This document shows positions 16,601-24,964 of a DNA stretch of 40,414 nt, one piece after another. The stretch is taken from the NCBI GenBank assembly GCA_965661115.1, contig CBFICO010000010.1, positions 1-40,414 of the forward strand, read 5' to 3'. Source of the DNA: UBA6770 sp965661115. GTDB lineage: Bacteria > Bacteroidota > Bacteroidia > Flavobacteriales_G > Salibacteraceae. The position numbers were made by a program, and so were the translations under genes. A model generated the notes under the pieces. It was not told the DNA's origin and made no database searches. It worked only from the letters and a program-made list of their open reading frames with translations. The first letter of the stretch is position 1; each line of letters starts with the position of its first letter.

Positions 16601-19197
16601 TTTCGCCGCTTCCTGGTCGTTGTGGACAAGACTCACAATTAGTGAAAATATTAGTGTTAAACAACGGAACCCAAACTCAGACTACTTTCCCTGTAACGGT
16701 TCAAGTATCGGGTTCGGTAAATGCAATTATTTCGGGAACTTATTCCGGATCTTTAGGCTCGGCGAAGTATGATACAGTTAATGTTGGTTACATAAACACT
16801 TCAGCTGGTGGTTCACTCGATTTCAGAATGTGGACGGCTTTAAGCAACGATTCGTACCGGGAAAATGATATAATGGAATTAAGACGAATAAACGTGGATA
16901 GAATTCCTTCGGTTCCGTCAAATCCGGCACCAATTGTGGTGTGTGAGGGGATAGATTCTGTTATCACAAGTGGTGCAACTGCTAAAACGGTTGAATGGTA
17001 CGATGCATTAAACAACGGAAACTTATTACATATAGGCGATAGTTTTAAAGTGAACATAAACACGCCAGATACATTGTACGTGAAAGCTTCTGATGATTAC
17101 TCTTCAACCGTTGGTGATGACTCTCCTTATGGAACAAGTAAAGTAACCGTGAATTGGACAAATACTAATTTTAATCAAGGATTACGTTTTGATGTACTAA
17201 GGCCTTTGGTAATAGACACTGTAACCGTTCACCCAACTGATTCGGGTACCTTGGTAGTTGAAGTTAGAGATAGAGACAATAATTTAGTTGCAACCAAATC
17301 GACAACTGTATTTCCGCAAGCTGGAAGTAAGGTGCCTCTCGGTATAAGCGTACCTCCGGGTACTGATTACCGAATTTCTGCTTCAGGATCTGCTTTCGGT
17401 AAGAACCCCGGAAATGCTGGCTTAGATTATCACTACCGGGGAACATATCCATACAGAGATAGAGATACAAGTATGGTAATTACATCAGACTTAAATGGCG
17501 GTACTTTTTATTACTATTTCTTCTACGATTTTAAAATTTCTATCGAAGGTTGTGACGCAGGTGTTACTGCTATTCCTGTAAATACACGTCCAACACCACC
17601 TTTGAATTTAGGAAACGATACTGGGTACTGCACAGGTACAACAATTAATCTTTTAGCAAATGCTTCTGCTGCAGGAGCAGCAAGTTATCAATGGGATAAC
17701 AATAGTACTAGTCCAACGAGAAGTTTAACTACAAAAGGTAGCTATTCAGTTACCGTTACAGGAACTAATGGTTGCATTATTAGTGATACCATTAAAATTG
17801 ATGAAATTCCACAACCTAGCATGTCTTGGATAGACAGAAGGTATTGCGATAATGCAGGAAATGTTCGCCTGTTTTCTGGAGTGAAATACGGTGGAACCTA
17901 CACCGGTAATGGAGTGGTAAACGGAACACATTTTAATACTGCTGTTGGTCCAGGAACGTATAACCTAAATTATACTTACTCTGATGGCATGGGTTGTTTT
18001 GGTCAAACCTCTGGAGCGGTTTACATCGATCCGGCACCTACAGCTGCTCTTGCACCATTAGCGGATATTTGTCAAAGTAATACTAAGACTACATTGGCCC
18101 TTGGTACGCCACAGCCAGGTTATTTCTTTGATAATGAAGACTTAATTGGTTTTGGAACTTACACACCAAAAAGAGCTGGATTGGATACTATTTTTTATGT
18201 AGGATTCTCACAAAATGGCTGTAAGGATACCGCTTCTCAAACGATAACAATAAAGCCTTCACCCCAAATAGTAATTACTGCCACAGATACACTTTGCGAG
18301 AATGAGCCAGCTTCTTCGCTTTCAGCAACTCCTACTGGTGGTGTTTTTAGTGGTAATGGTGTAGCGGGAACAAGCTTTGATCCTTCCGTTCCAGGAGCAG
18401 GAAGACAATTAGTCTATTATGAAGCATGGAATCCAAACGGATGTACTACTAAAGTTGCCAAAGTAATAGAAGTGTTGCAAAAACCCGCTATTCAATTTGA
18501 TCCATTATTAGATGTTTGTGAAGGTACAGGGGCTTATTCAATTATCAGAGGACGTCCTTCTGGAGGTACGTTATCAGGTAACTTTGTTACAGATGTAACA
18601 AGCTCTTTTGATGTTAATTCCGCTGGTGTTGGTACGCATCCTATTGCTTACTCTTTAACTGGCGCAAACGGTTGTTCCAATGAGGTTACACAAAACCTTG
18701 TGGTAAAACCAGCACCAAATGTAAATTTAGGTGGCGACCAACAAATCTGTGGCTCTAATACACTTAAACTTGATGCTGGTAACCCAGGTGGTCAGTATTT
18801 CTGGAATACAACCTCTACAAGTAAAACGATTATTGTGAGCAGACCGGGTACGTTCTCGGTTACAGTAAATCTGAATGGTTGTGAGGCGGAAGATAGTGTT
18901 TCAGTTTCTTACGAGGCAATTTGTGTTGGTTTGGATGAATTAGCTGATTTTGGAGGAATTACGGTATATCCAATTCCAGCTACTGAGAATATTACAATCA
19001 AGCTTAATGATCTTAGAAACGTTTCTGACTTATCAATTAGTATGTTAGATGCTGCTGGAAAACTCGTTTGGGAATCTAGAAACATCCAAGAAGATCAAAT
19101 TTCTATAGATGTGTCTCAAATTGAGTCGGGTACTTATTTTATGCAATTCAAGTCAAAAGAACACGCAGCTCAAACTCGAATTTCTATAGTGCATTAA
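13693..19197 (+). CDS. Giant secreted protein: duplicated beta-helix modules, cysteine-framed repeats, T9SS type-A sorting domain
   Basis: 1834 residues from the ATG at 13693. The signal peptide MRYFQTLAFTLLVSFGVKA is cleaved before QLSGTY. Two homologous modules of about 410 residues follow (21-435 and 549-957). Each opens with SGTYTIGG, holds a right-handed beta-helix-like region rich in N-x-I/F turns, and closes with TTD-[VI]-DG...GADEF. A short linker follows each module, of the type that resembles CARDB domains. Further on are Ig-like segments, an LGNDTGYC...GSYSVTVTGTNGC unit, four repeats of about 65 residues framed by cysteines, an LGGDQQIC...SVTVNLNGC unit, and the T9SS tail from about 1757 (ITVYPIPATENITIKL ... 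ISIVH). Probably a surface adhesin or polysaccharide-binding protein; no catalytic motif is recognised. Confidence 0.88.
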   Translation: MRYFQTLAFTLLVSFGVKAQLSGTYTIGGTTPNYATVAEAVDSLNSQGVNGAVTFNIRTGNYNAQFTIDNVSGASATNNIRFRPDPANTGSVTIQYNNATSSDNYVIKFNSAKYIQFDSLTIGNVSTGSFGTVIRFEGTCNNITFKANTITGSQNFNTSTNMSVIWDERGTTNQAQHVTFENNRINNGSYAFYIYGGSSSTTLQQDGWVIKDNIIDGWGYYAIYSYYNKNIEITNNTITSGRFVSSFARGIWLYYNSSPTFTGNKYYNGSISSGYGVYMFGSSGTSTQRGDISNNFIHVNGATYGLYMSSCNLNNVYFNTIKVDGGNNPTVAYLNLNSTSNFKNNILALMGTRGTVLNNIGTSLQPDYNNYYAASGSVTIVGANSVSVDPMFVSSTDLHVRNVQLNAKAQTITGITTDVDGEIRNSKTDIGADEFDPDSLDASAIALKDVYCSGMNDIELSVLNFGLDTIKSISVRLGLSINSRPFQYQQVNYTGSIASGVTQVVNLLTYNFISDTTYRITARIDSINGVPDTVLTNNSQTTGTFGTAISGTYTIGGANPDFADFSAAVARLRSSGICGPTTFKVRQGSYNQSLLFGAIKGVSLSDTIVFEADTGVTAKPILYSSIGNTITFQDNQGITFKDIAIHSNNSNGVVLMFNANNRLLRFDNCELRADTSNRPGFGSRIVSNNRNQDLSGLEITNSDLRGGYYSIYVYGTSTSDMDSNFTLINNRIYDWYNYGIYSWYQMGAKIHGNTIEDKDVISFRYGFYSYYNSNAEFTENKLILSHATSGYAVYLFRFAGETNVIRSRFNNNFISSYYDGSFIRNLLYTSSCRYADFYYNSFNFNSNDASSSAVDMRFPSNVNFRNNIIKAESPGLAYNRSGNFISTHNNVFSRGGTISNVPLGATDKNINPFFKSNDDLHLKSIFLNGGGIRINGLTTDIDGDTRSTTPDMGADEFEIDSNDIAVADLVSPLPGRCGQDSQLVKILVLNNGTQTQTTFPVTVQVSGSVNAIISGTYSGSLGSAKYDTVNVGYINTSAGGSLDFRMWTALSNDSYRENDIMELRRINVDRIPSVPSNPAPIVVCEGIDSVITSGATAKTVEWYDALNNGNLLHIGDSFKVNINTPDTLYVKASDDYSSTVGDDSPYGTSKVTVNWTNTNFNQGLRFDVLRPLVIDTVTVHPTDSGTLVVEVRDRDNNLVATKSTTVFPQAGSKVPLGISVPPGTDYRISASGSAFGKNPGNAGLDYHYRGTYPYRDRDTSMVITSDLNGGTFYYYFFYDFKISIEGCDAGVTAIPVNTRPTPPLNLGNDTGYCTGTTINLLANASAAGAASYQWDNNSTSPTRSLTTKGSYSVTVTGTNGCIISDTIKIDEIPQPSMSWIDRRYCDNAGNVRLFSGVKYGGTYTGNGVVNGTHFNTAVGPGTYNLNYTYSDGMGCFGQTSGAVYIDPAPTAALAPLADICQSNTKTTLALGTPQPGYFFDNEDLIGFGTYTPKRAGLDTIFYVGFSQNGCKDTASQTITIKPSPQIVITATDTLCENEPASSLSATPTGGVFSGNGVAGTSFDPSVPGAGRQLVYYEAWNPNGCTTKVAKVIEVLQKPAIQFDPLLDVCEGTGAYSIIRGRPSGGTLSGNFVTDVTSSFDVNSAGVGTHPIAYSLTGANGCSNEVTQNLVVKPAPNVNLGGDQQICGSNTLKLDAGNPGGQYFWNTTSTSKTIIVSRPGTFSVTVNLNGCEAEDSVSVSYEAICVGLDELADFGGITVYPIPATENITIKLNDLRNVSDLSISMLDAAGKLVWESRNIQEDQISIDVSQIESGTYFMQFKSKEHAAQTRISIVH

Positions 19198-19222
19198 AAG
19201 GGGGTATTTGCTACTTATGACC

Positions 19223-19230
19223 TATCTTTG
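19223..19230 (+). promoter_or_regulatory. -7 box upstream of the second T9SS gene
   Basis: TATCTTTG fits TAnnTTTG, 41 bases before the ATG at 19272, within a 74-base intergenic gap. No terminator separates the two T9SS genes, so both readthrough and separate initiation are possible. Confidence 0.45.
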
Positions 19231-19271
19231 CGCTATGGAAATTTTCAGTCCACTATAATTGAAAAGAAAAA

Positions 19272-21809
19272 ATGAAGAAAACTCTACTTTCAATTACTGC
19301 ATCATTATTTAGCTTGTTGAGTATTGCTCAAATGAGCAACTACTCCTTTTCAGCTAGCTCAGGAACGTTTACCGATATTACTGGCGGAACAAACATTTCG
19401 AGTATTCAGGTTGATGATGGTACATCGTCAATTTTGGCAATAGGTTTTACCTTCAACTACTGCGGAGTGGATTACACCAAGTTCAAGGCAAATTCTAACG
19501 GCTGGATAACTTTTGATACATTGGCTACTCCGGCGGGTTATAATCAGCGAGCGAACAATTTATCGGGCAATACTTCACATAGGCCAATATTAGCTCCCCT
19601 ATGGGATGATATAAGTGGGGTAAATGGAACAGCATCGTATATTACAACGGGTACTTCCCCTAACAGAGTGCTTACGGTTGAGTGGAAAAATTATAAATGG
19701 AATTGGCTAGCAACTTCAGCAAGTATATCTTTTCAGGTTAAGCTTTATGAGGGTTCTAATAACATAGAATTCGTTTACAGACCAGAAAGTGCTAATGTTT
19801 ATAGTGGCTCAGCGTCAGTTGGGATTACAGATACCGCTTCTGGTTCAGGTAACTTCTTATCTCTATCTTCTCTGGCGTCAAACGCAACTGTATCTAGTAC
19901 TTCTGAAACAACAAACATTTCTGCAAAGCCAGCTTCAGGTCAAACTTTTACTTTTTCTAGATGTAACGCAAGTATGCCAGCATTGGGGCGTGTTTGTGCA
20001 AATAGGGGTCAATTAAATCTAACACAAGGATCAGGCACACCAACTGGAGGAACAGGCAGCTATTACGTTAACGGAATGAGTTCTACTACCTTTAACCCTT
20101 CAACTATTGGTTCTGGGAATCATACTATTATGTTCGTTTATACCGTTTCTGGGTGTTCTGATACAAATAACCAAACGGTAACGGTAGATTCAGTAACTCC
20201 AATCTCGTTTAATGTACCTCCGAGTATTTGTAGTAATGTGGATACAGTTGAGTTGATTGGCATGCCTAATGGAGGTTCATACTCTGGTTTAGGTTTAGTT
20301 CAAGGAACAAATAAGTTAGTTCCGAAAAATGTTGGTTTACCAGGAAACAAATTTGTAACCTATTCCTTTACTAACGCTTTTAATTGCTCTGACTCTATTA
20401 CAAGAAACTATACACTAGATACCATATCCAAGTCGTCGGTTACGTTGCCTACAGCCGTTTGTGCCAATGCTCCTCAATTTACTGTTAATACCGGTTATCC
20501 CAGTGGAGGAACGTATTTTGGAACAAAGGTTAATGGTAACGTTTATCAGCCAAATGTAGTTGGAACCGATACCGTATATTACATTTATCAGAACGGAGCA
20601 AATAGCTGCTCAGATACTAGTTTTGCTACTATTACGGTAAATGCTGCTCCTATTATTAACTTCGGTAATATTGGACGTTATTGCCAAAACAATCCACCTA
20701 TTAGATTGAATTCAGCGCTTCCAAAAGGTGGTATTTATAAAGGGGCAAATGTTGTAGATAGTACATATACTCCAAGTAACCCAGGAATTGATACGGTATA
20801 TTATGTAATTACAAATGCTGATAATTGTTCAGATTCTTCGTTTCAAACTGTTCAAATTGATTCGGTAACCCCTACTAGTCAACCTTCAATTGGCCCTTTC
20901 TGCGATAACTCACCTTCTGTTAGTTTAAGTGGAGCAACACCTGCTGGAGGTACATACTTAGGTAGAGGTGTTTCTGGCACTACTTACGATCCCAATGTTG
21001 CTGGTGCAGGGTTTGATACTTTAATGTATGTATTTACCAATGCCTTTGTTTGTATTGATACTTCAGTACAAACTGTTACTGTAAACTCTTCACCAACGGT
21101 GTCATACGCAACTCCAATTGAGGTTTGTGAGCAAGATCCAAAACTTACTTTGACTGGTGGGTTACCTATTGGTGGTACTTATTCTGGCCTAGGAGTTTCC
21201 AATGGTGAGTTTGATGCTGGTGCGGCAGGTAAAGGCATGCACAGTGTAAAGTACGTTTTTACAAATGGTTCTAATTGTACAGACTCAGCAAGTGTTATGG
21301 CAACGGTAAATGAAAATCCTGTTTTTTCTTTGGGTGCTGATCTTGAAATATGTGGTGAATCTGAGGCGGAATTAGATGCAGGTATCGACAGCGTAAGTTA
21401 TGCTTGGAGTAATGGCGAAACTACAAGAAAAATTACGATACAAGAGAGTGCGGTGTTTACAGTTACGGTAACGGATACAGCTAATGGTTGTATCTCTTCT
21501 GACGAGATTAGAGTTGAATACGATGCCATTTGTGTAAGTATTGACGAAGCGCTAGCAAATGAAGTATCAGCGATTTATTTCCCTAATCCAACTTTAGGGG
21601 CCCTAAATATTAAACTTAAGGGTGTAATTAGTCAGGAGCTCAACATTCAGGTTATAGGAATTAATGGGAAAGTGGTTGTAGAAGAAGATATTTATTACAA
21701 CAGTAATGATGTAGTTCAAATTGATATTTCAACCATAAATGCAGGTATCTATTTTGTGCGATTAAGCACTGAAAAAGGAAGTATGATACATCAAGTCAGA
21801 AAACACTAG
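19272..21809 (+). CDS. Secreted protein with six cysteine-framed repeats and T9SS type-A sorting domain
   Basis: 845 residues. Signal peptide MKKTLLSITASLFSLLSIA|Q. An N-terminal beta-sandwich-like domain (about 20-235) contains ANSNGWITFD and RPILAPLWDD, features of secreted Bacteroidota proteins with nidogen-like segments. Six tandem repeats of 60-75 residues run from about 241 to 680; each has a Cys near its start, a G-[GN]-x-Y-x-G turn in the middle and a C-x-D motif near its end. Then comes LGADLEIC...VTVTDTANGC, and a T9SS tail from about 767 (IYFPNPTLGALNIKL ... HQVRKH). The tail and repeats are clearly homologous to those of the preceding giant protein. The likely role is a rigid surface stalk or adhesin; no enzyme domain recognised. 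Confidence 0.87.
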   Translation: MKKTLLSITASLFSLLSIAQMSNYSFSASSGTFTDITGGTNISSIQVDDGTSSILAIGFTFNYCGVDYTKFKANSNGWITFDTLATPAGYNQRANNLSGNTSHRPILAPLWDDISGVNGTASYITTGTSPNRVLTVEWKNYKWNWLATSASISFQVKLYEGSNNIEFVYRPESANVYSGSASVGITDTASGSGNFLSLSSLASNATVSSTSETTNISAKPASGQTFTFSRCNASMPALGRVCANRGQLNLTQGSGTPTGGTGSYYVNGMSSTTFNPSTIGSGNHTIMFVYTVSGCSDTNNQTVTVDSVTPISFNVPPSICSNVDTVELIGMPNGGSYSGLGLVQGTNKLVPKNVGLPGNKFVTYSFTNAFNCSDSITRNYTLDTISKSSVTLPTAVCANAPQFTVNTGYPSGGTYFGTKVNGNVYQPNVVGTDTVYYIYQNGANSCSDTSFATITVNAAPIINFGNIGRYCQNNPPIRLNSALPKGGIYKGANVVDSTYTPSNPGIDTVYYVITNADNCSDSSFQTVQIDSVTPTSQPSIGPFCDNSPSVSLSGATPAGGTYLGRGVSGTTYDPNVAGAGFDTLMYVFTNAFVCIDTSVQTVTVNSSPTVSYATPIEVCEQDPKLTLTGGLPIGGTYSGLGVSNGEFDAGAAGKGMHSVKYVFTNGSNCTDSASVMATVNENPVFSLGADLEICGESEAELDAGIDSVSYAWSNGETTRKITIQESAVFTVTVTDTANGCISSDEIRVEYDAICVSIDEALANEVSAIYFPNPTLGALNIKLKGVISQELNIQVIGINGKVVVEEDIYYNSNDVVQIDISTINAGIYFVRLSTEKGSMIHQVRKH

Positions 21810-21835
21810 ATTATTAAAATTAAGATGGAATATTT

Positions 21836-21858
21836 AAAGGGGCGCAAGCCCCTTTTTT
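21836..21858 (+). terminator. Intrinsic terminator of the T9SS gene pair
   Basis: AAAGGGGC (21836-21843), loop GCAA, GCCCCTTT (21848-21855) and six T in all, 26 bases after the stop codon. Confidence 0.9.
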
Positions 21859-21904
21859 CATCAATAAACTTATACGATATTTGAGCTCGATTAAAATTCA
21901 ATTC

Positions 21905-23929
21905 ATGAAAAAAATAGCAATAACAGCACTAATACTTGGTAGTATGACAGCATGCAACACAGAAACTAAAAAGGAAGTAGTTGCCGAGCAAAAAGACACG
22001 ACTCAAACAGAAGAGTTTAAATACATGACAGAACAGTTTGCCGATTTAAAAATTATTAGATATAAAATTCTAGGTTTTGAGAAGCTTACTCCTAAACAAA
22101 AAGAATTGGTTTACTATTTATACCAAGTGAGTTTAAGTGGTAGAGATATAATCTATGATCAAAACTACAAGCACAATCTTACCATTAGAAAAGCATTAGA
22201 GAACATTGTTCAGAATTACAATGGAGATAAAAACACGGTAGATTGGAATGCTTTAATGGTATATATAAAACGAGTTTGGTTCTCTAATGGAATACACCAC
22301 CATTATTCAACCATGAAGATTAAGCCAGCGTGTTCGCGCGAATACTTTGATAAGTTATTGGCAGAAACTAATACTAACCTTGATGCATCTATTGTTGACC
22401 TAATGTTTGACGATAAATCTGCAATGAAACGAGTAAACTTAGATCCTGAAAAAGATTTGATTGCGGGTTCAGCAAATAATTTCTATGAGGATGGAATCAC
22501 TCACGAAGAGGTTGAAAAATTCTATGCTGAAAAGATTGATAAAACAGATCAAGAGCCAATTTCTTATGGTTTAAATTCTACTCTCATTAAAGATGAAGAA
22601 GGTAACTTAACTGAAGATGTTTGGAAGCTAGGCGGCCGATATTCTTCGTCTATTGAACAAATGATTTTTTGGTTGAAAAAAGCCGCCACCGTTGCAGAAT
22701 CAGAAGGGCAGAAAAAAGGCTTTGAGCTTCTAATTAAGTACTATGAAACGGGTGATTTAATGGTTTGGGATGAGTACAATATTCAGTGGGTTGGAACTAC
22801 TGGTGATGTAATTGATTATATAAACGGTTTTATTGAGGTGTATGGCGATGCAATGGGTTACAGAGCAACCTACGAGTCAATAGTTCAGCTTAAAGATTTT
22901 GATGCTTCTGAACGTATGAAAGTATTACAAGATAATGTTCAGTGGTTTGAGGATAACTCTTCAATTGCACAAAATCATAAAAAGGAAAACGTAACTGGAG
23001 TTACGTACAAAGTGGTTAATGTAGCAGTAGAAAGTGGTGATGCTTCTCCAAGTACGCCAATTGGTGTTAATTTACCTAACGCCAACTGGATTAGAGCTAA
23101 ACATGGTTCTAAATCTGTTTCTCTTGGAAATATTGTTGAGGCATACGCTCAAGCTGGTGGAAGTAAAATACTGAAAGAATTCTGCTATACCGATGAAGAG
23201 TATGAACGCTCTAAAAAACATGGAAAACTAGCATCTAAATTGCACACGGCATTGCATGAAGTGGTAGGGCACGCTTCTGGAAAATTGGAAGCGGGCATAG
23301 GCACACCAAAAGAAACGCTTAAAAGCTATGCTAGTACTTTAGAAGAGGGTAGGGCAGACTTAGTGGCATTGTATTACTTGCTTAATCCAAAACTTATTGA
23401 GTTAGGTTTAATGGAGTCTTTAGAAGTGGGGAAAGCGGAGTACGATAGTTATATTAGAAATGGTTTAATGGCTCAGCTAAGAAGAATTGAAAAAGGTGAG
23501 ATAATTGAAGAAGCCCACATGCGCAACCGTCAGTTGGTAGCTGGTTGGGCATACGAGAAAGGTAAAGCTGAAAACGTAATTGAGAAAAAACAGAAAGACG
23601 GTAAAACCTATTTTGTAATTAACGATTACGAAAAACTTCAAGTGCTTTTTGGTGAATTATTAGCAGAAATTCAGCGAATCAAATCTCAAGGAGATTATGA
23701 AGCAGGTAAGGCTTTAGTTGAAAATTACGGCGTTCAGGTTGATCAAGAATTGCATGCTGAGGTTTTAGAGCGGACCGAAAAGCTGAATATAGCTCCATAC
23801 GGTGGGTTTATTAATCCTAAGTTGGTTCCTGTTGAAGAAAATGGAAAAATTATTGATGTAATAGTGGAGTACCCTGCAGACTTTACAGAACAGATGTTGG
23901 AGTACGCAAAGAATTATTCTTTCTTATAG
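21905..23929 (+). CDS. Dipeptidyl-peptidase III (family M49), predicted lipoprotein
   Basis: 674 residues from the ATG at 21905. Signal peptide and probable lipobox: MKKIAITALILGSMTAC, Cys17. Family M49 metallopeptidases remove dipeptides from peptide N-termini. The zinc motif is HEVVGH (His451, Glu452, His456) with the second motif EEGRAD (Glu481 as third ligand). The length matches bacterial M49 enzymes, and the N-terminal LKIIRYKILGFEKLTPKQK region is typical of Bacteroidetes members. Eukaryotic DPP III is cytosolic, so export here suggests periplasmic peptide salvage. A GATATTTG box (21876-21883, one mismatch to TAnnTTTG) lies 21 bases upstream. The gene ends at the large palindrome shared with rnpB. 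Confidence 0.9.
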   Translation: MKKIAITALILGSMTACNTETKKEVVAEQKDTTQTEEFKYMTEQFADLKIIRYKILGFEKLTPKQKELVYYLYQVSLSGRDIIYDQNYKHNLTIRKALENIVQNYNGDKNTVDWNALMVYIKRVWFSNGIHHHYSTMKIKPACSREYFDKLLAETNTNLDASIVDLMFDDKSAMKRVNLDPEKDLIAGSANNFYEDGITHEEVEKFYAEKIDKTDQEPISYGLNSTLIKDEEGNLTEDVWKLGGRYSSSIEQMIFWLKKAATVAESEGQKKGFELLIKYYETGDLMVWDEYNIQWVGTTGDVIDYINGFIEVYGDAMGYRATYESIVQLKDFDASERMKVLQDNVQWFEDNSSIAQNHKKENVTGVTYKVVNVAVESGDASPSTPIGVNLPNANWIRAKHGSKSVSLGNIVEAYAQAGGSKILKEFCYTDEEYERSKKHGKLASKLHTALHEVVGHASGKLEAGIGTPKETLKSYASTLEEGRADLVALYYLLNPKLIELGLMESLEVGKAEYDSYIRNGLMAQLRRIEKGEIIEEAHMRNRQLVAGWAYEKGKAENVIEKKQKDGKTYFVINDYEKLQVLFGELLAEIQRIKSQGDYEAGKALVENYGVQVDQELHAEVLERTEKLNIAPYGGFINPKLVPVEENGKIIDVIVEYPADFTEQMLEYAKNYSFL

Positions 23930-23940
23930 TTGAAGGATAA

Positions 23941-23993
23941 AATTCACGGAACAAAAAAGGGCGCCTATGGCGCCCTTTTTTGTTCCGTGAATT
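23941..23993. terminator. Bidirectional terminator within a 25-bp perfect inverted repeat
   Basis: Arms 23941-23965 and 23969-23993 are perfectly complementary around a 3-base loop (TAT). The GC core AGGGCGCC/GGCGCCCT flanked by six A and six T makes an intrinsic terminator in both directions, serving the dipeptidyl-peptidase gene (+) and the RNase P RNA (-). The outer 11 bases of each arm (AATTCACGGAA and its complement) are not needed for termination. They include the sequence that forms the 3' strand of RNase P helix P1. Confidence 0.9.
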
Positions 23994-24315
23994 AGTAAGC
24001 CAGATTCTGTTTTAATCTATCATTTATCTGCGCAATCTACCCTCCAGAAAAAAGCGAGCAACTTTTAAATTCTGGTTTACATGATCTTGCACCCCATTAG
24101 GTTTGCCAAGCTATTAGAGTTACCTCCAATACTGGTGCGCTCTTACCGCACCTTTTCACCCTTACTCCAAACAAGTTGAAGCGGTCTGTTTTCTGCTGCA
24201 CTAGCTGTAAGAATTTGATACCTCAAGTTCTTCCCATTTTTTCAAACGGAATGGTGCTCTGTGGTGTCTGGACTTTCCTCTTTAATTGAATAAAGCGATA
24301 GAACAAAACACGGAA
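23983..24315 (-). ncRNA. rnpB: RNase P RNA (class A)
   Basis: Catalytic RNA that matures tRNA 5' ends. On the minus strand the universal GAGGAAAGUCC (P4 5' side) occurs at 24280-24270 followed by AGACACCAC, and the 3' part ends ACAGAAUCUGGCUUACUAAUUCACGGAA. The termini pair as helix P1: UUCCGUG (24315-24309) with CACGGAA (23989-23983), which sets the ends and gives about 333 nt. The expected conserved blocks for a bacterial type-A RNA, including the GGUGCGG-like P10/P11 region, lie between them. Ends are approximate by a few bases. The gene lies between smr (same strand, upstream) and the dipeptidyl-peptidase gene (convergent). Confidence 0.92.
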
Positions 24316-24336
24316 TTACAAAAGTATTCAGAAAAC

Positions 24337-24906
24337 TTATCCGAGTTCTACTCTGGTTGCACCATAGCCGTATTCTTGCATAAACCCATCGTGATAGTCA
24401 AACCCATAGGACCTAAAAATTTTATGCAATTCCACCTTTAGTACTCCTTTACCAATGCCATGTATAAAGATTACTGTTGGTTCATTTTTTTTGATGGCTT
24501 GTTCCAAACAATTTACACAGTAATCTAGTTGATAGTTTAACATTTCACCAGGAGTCATGTGGTCATGCCGAACCAACAAATCATGTATATGCAAGTCGAA
24601 TTCTAAAATCTTTTTAGAATTACGCTTTCCTCTAACTCTGCCTAGTTCTTCAATTTTTTCTGCTGTGGTTTTGTTCTTTGGTTTTGGTTTATCATCTGGT
24701 TTTATGTTGATTTGGCTTTTTACATTTTCGTCGTACACCTTTTTCAATTCAATTGGGTGCACATCAATTTTTACCAATTGGCTTTGTTGATATTTATACT
24801 CAAAATCGTTACAATCAACAATTACGGTTTTAGCGTTTAGAATATCGATAACAATCCCTTCCTCGTTCTCGTCAATAACCTTTACCCAATCTCCAATTTT
24901 CAACAT
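24337..24906 (-). CDS. Smr-domain protein (DUF2027/MutS2 C-terminal-like)
   Basis: 189 residues. The N-terminal 50 residues form a small SH3-like beta domain (LKIGDWVKVIDENEEGIVID), then a charged proline-lysine linker (about 65-85), then an Smr domain (about 100-189) with LEFDLHIHDLL, FIHGIGKGVLK and the C-terminal GATRVEL. Smr domains are nucleic-acid-binding and in some proteins have nicking endonuclease activity (DLHG/HGxGxG region). The HGIGKG motif is intact. The cellular role in Bacteroidota is not established. A TAACTTTG -7 box ends five bases before the ATG, so the mRNA may be leaderless. Confidence 0.87.
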   Translation of the reverse strand: MLKIGDWVKVIDENEEGIVIDILNAKTVIVDCNDFEYKYQQSQLVKIDVHPIELKKVYDENVKSQINIKPDDKPKPKNKTTAEKIEELGRVRGKRNSKKILEFDLHIHDLLVRHDHMTPGEMLNYQLDYCVNCLEQAIKKNEPTVIFIHGIGKGVLKVELHKIFRSYGFDYHDGFMQEYGYGATRVELG

Positions 24907-24911
24907 TTGAG

Positions 24912-24919
24912 CAAAGTTA
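24912..24919 (-). promoter_or_regulatory. -7 box immediately upstream of the Smr gene
   Basis: TAACTTTG (24919 to 24912, minus strand) fits TAnnTTTG and leaves only five bases to the ATG at 24906, predicting a transcript starting at or next to the start codon. No clear -33 element. Confidence 0.5.
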
Positions 24920-24964
24920 ATATAGCCTTATAATCGAGTAATCTTGTTAGATAAATTAACACAC

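Noticed and set aside
14077..17931. Several minus-strand open frames inside the giant T9SS gene
   Set aside because: Low-complexity shadows of Asn/Ser/Thr-rich coding sequence with no starts, motifs or spacing of genes.
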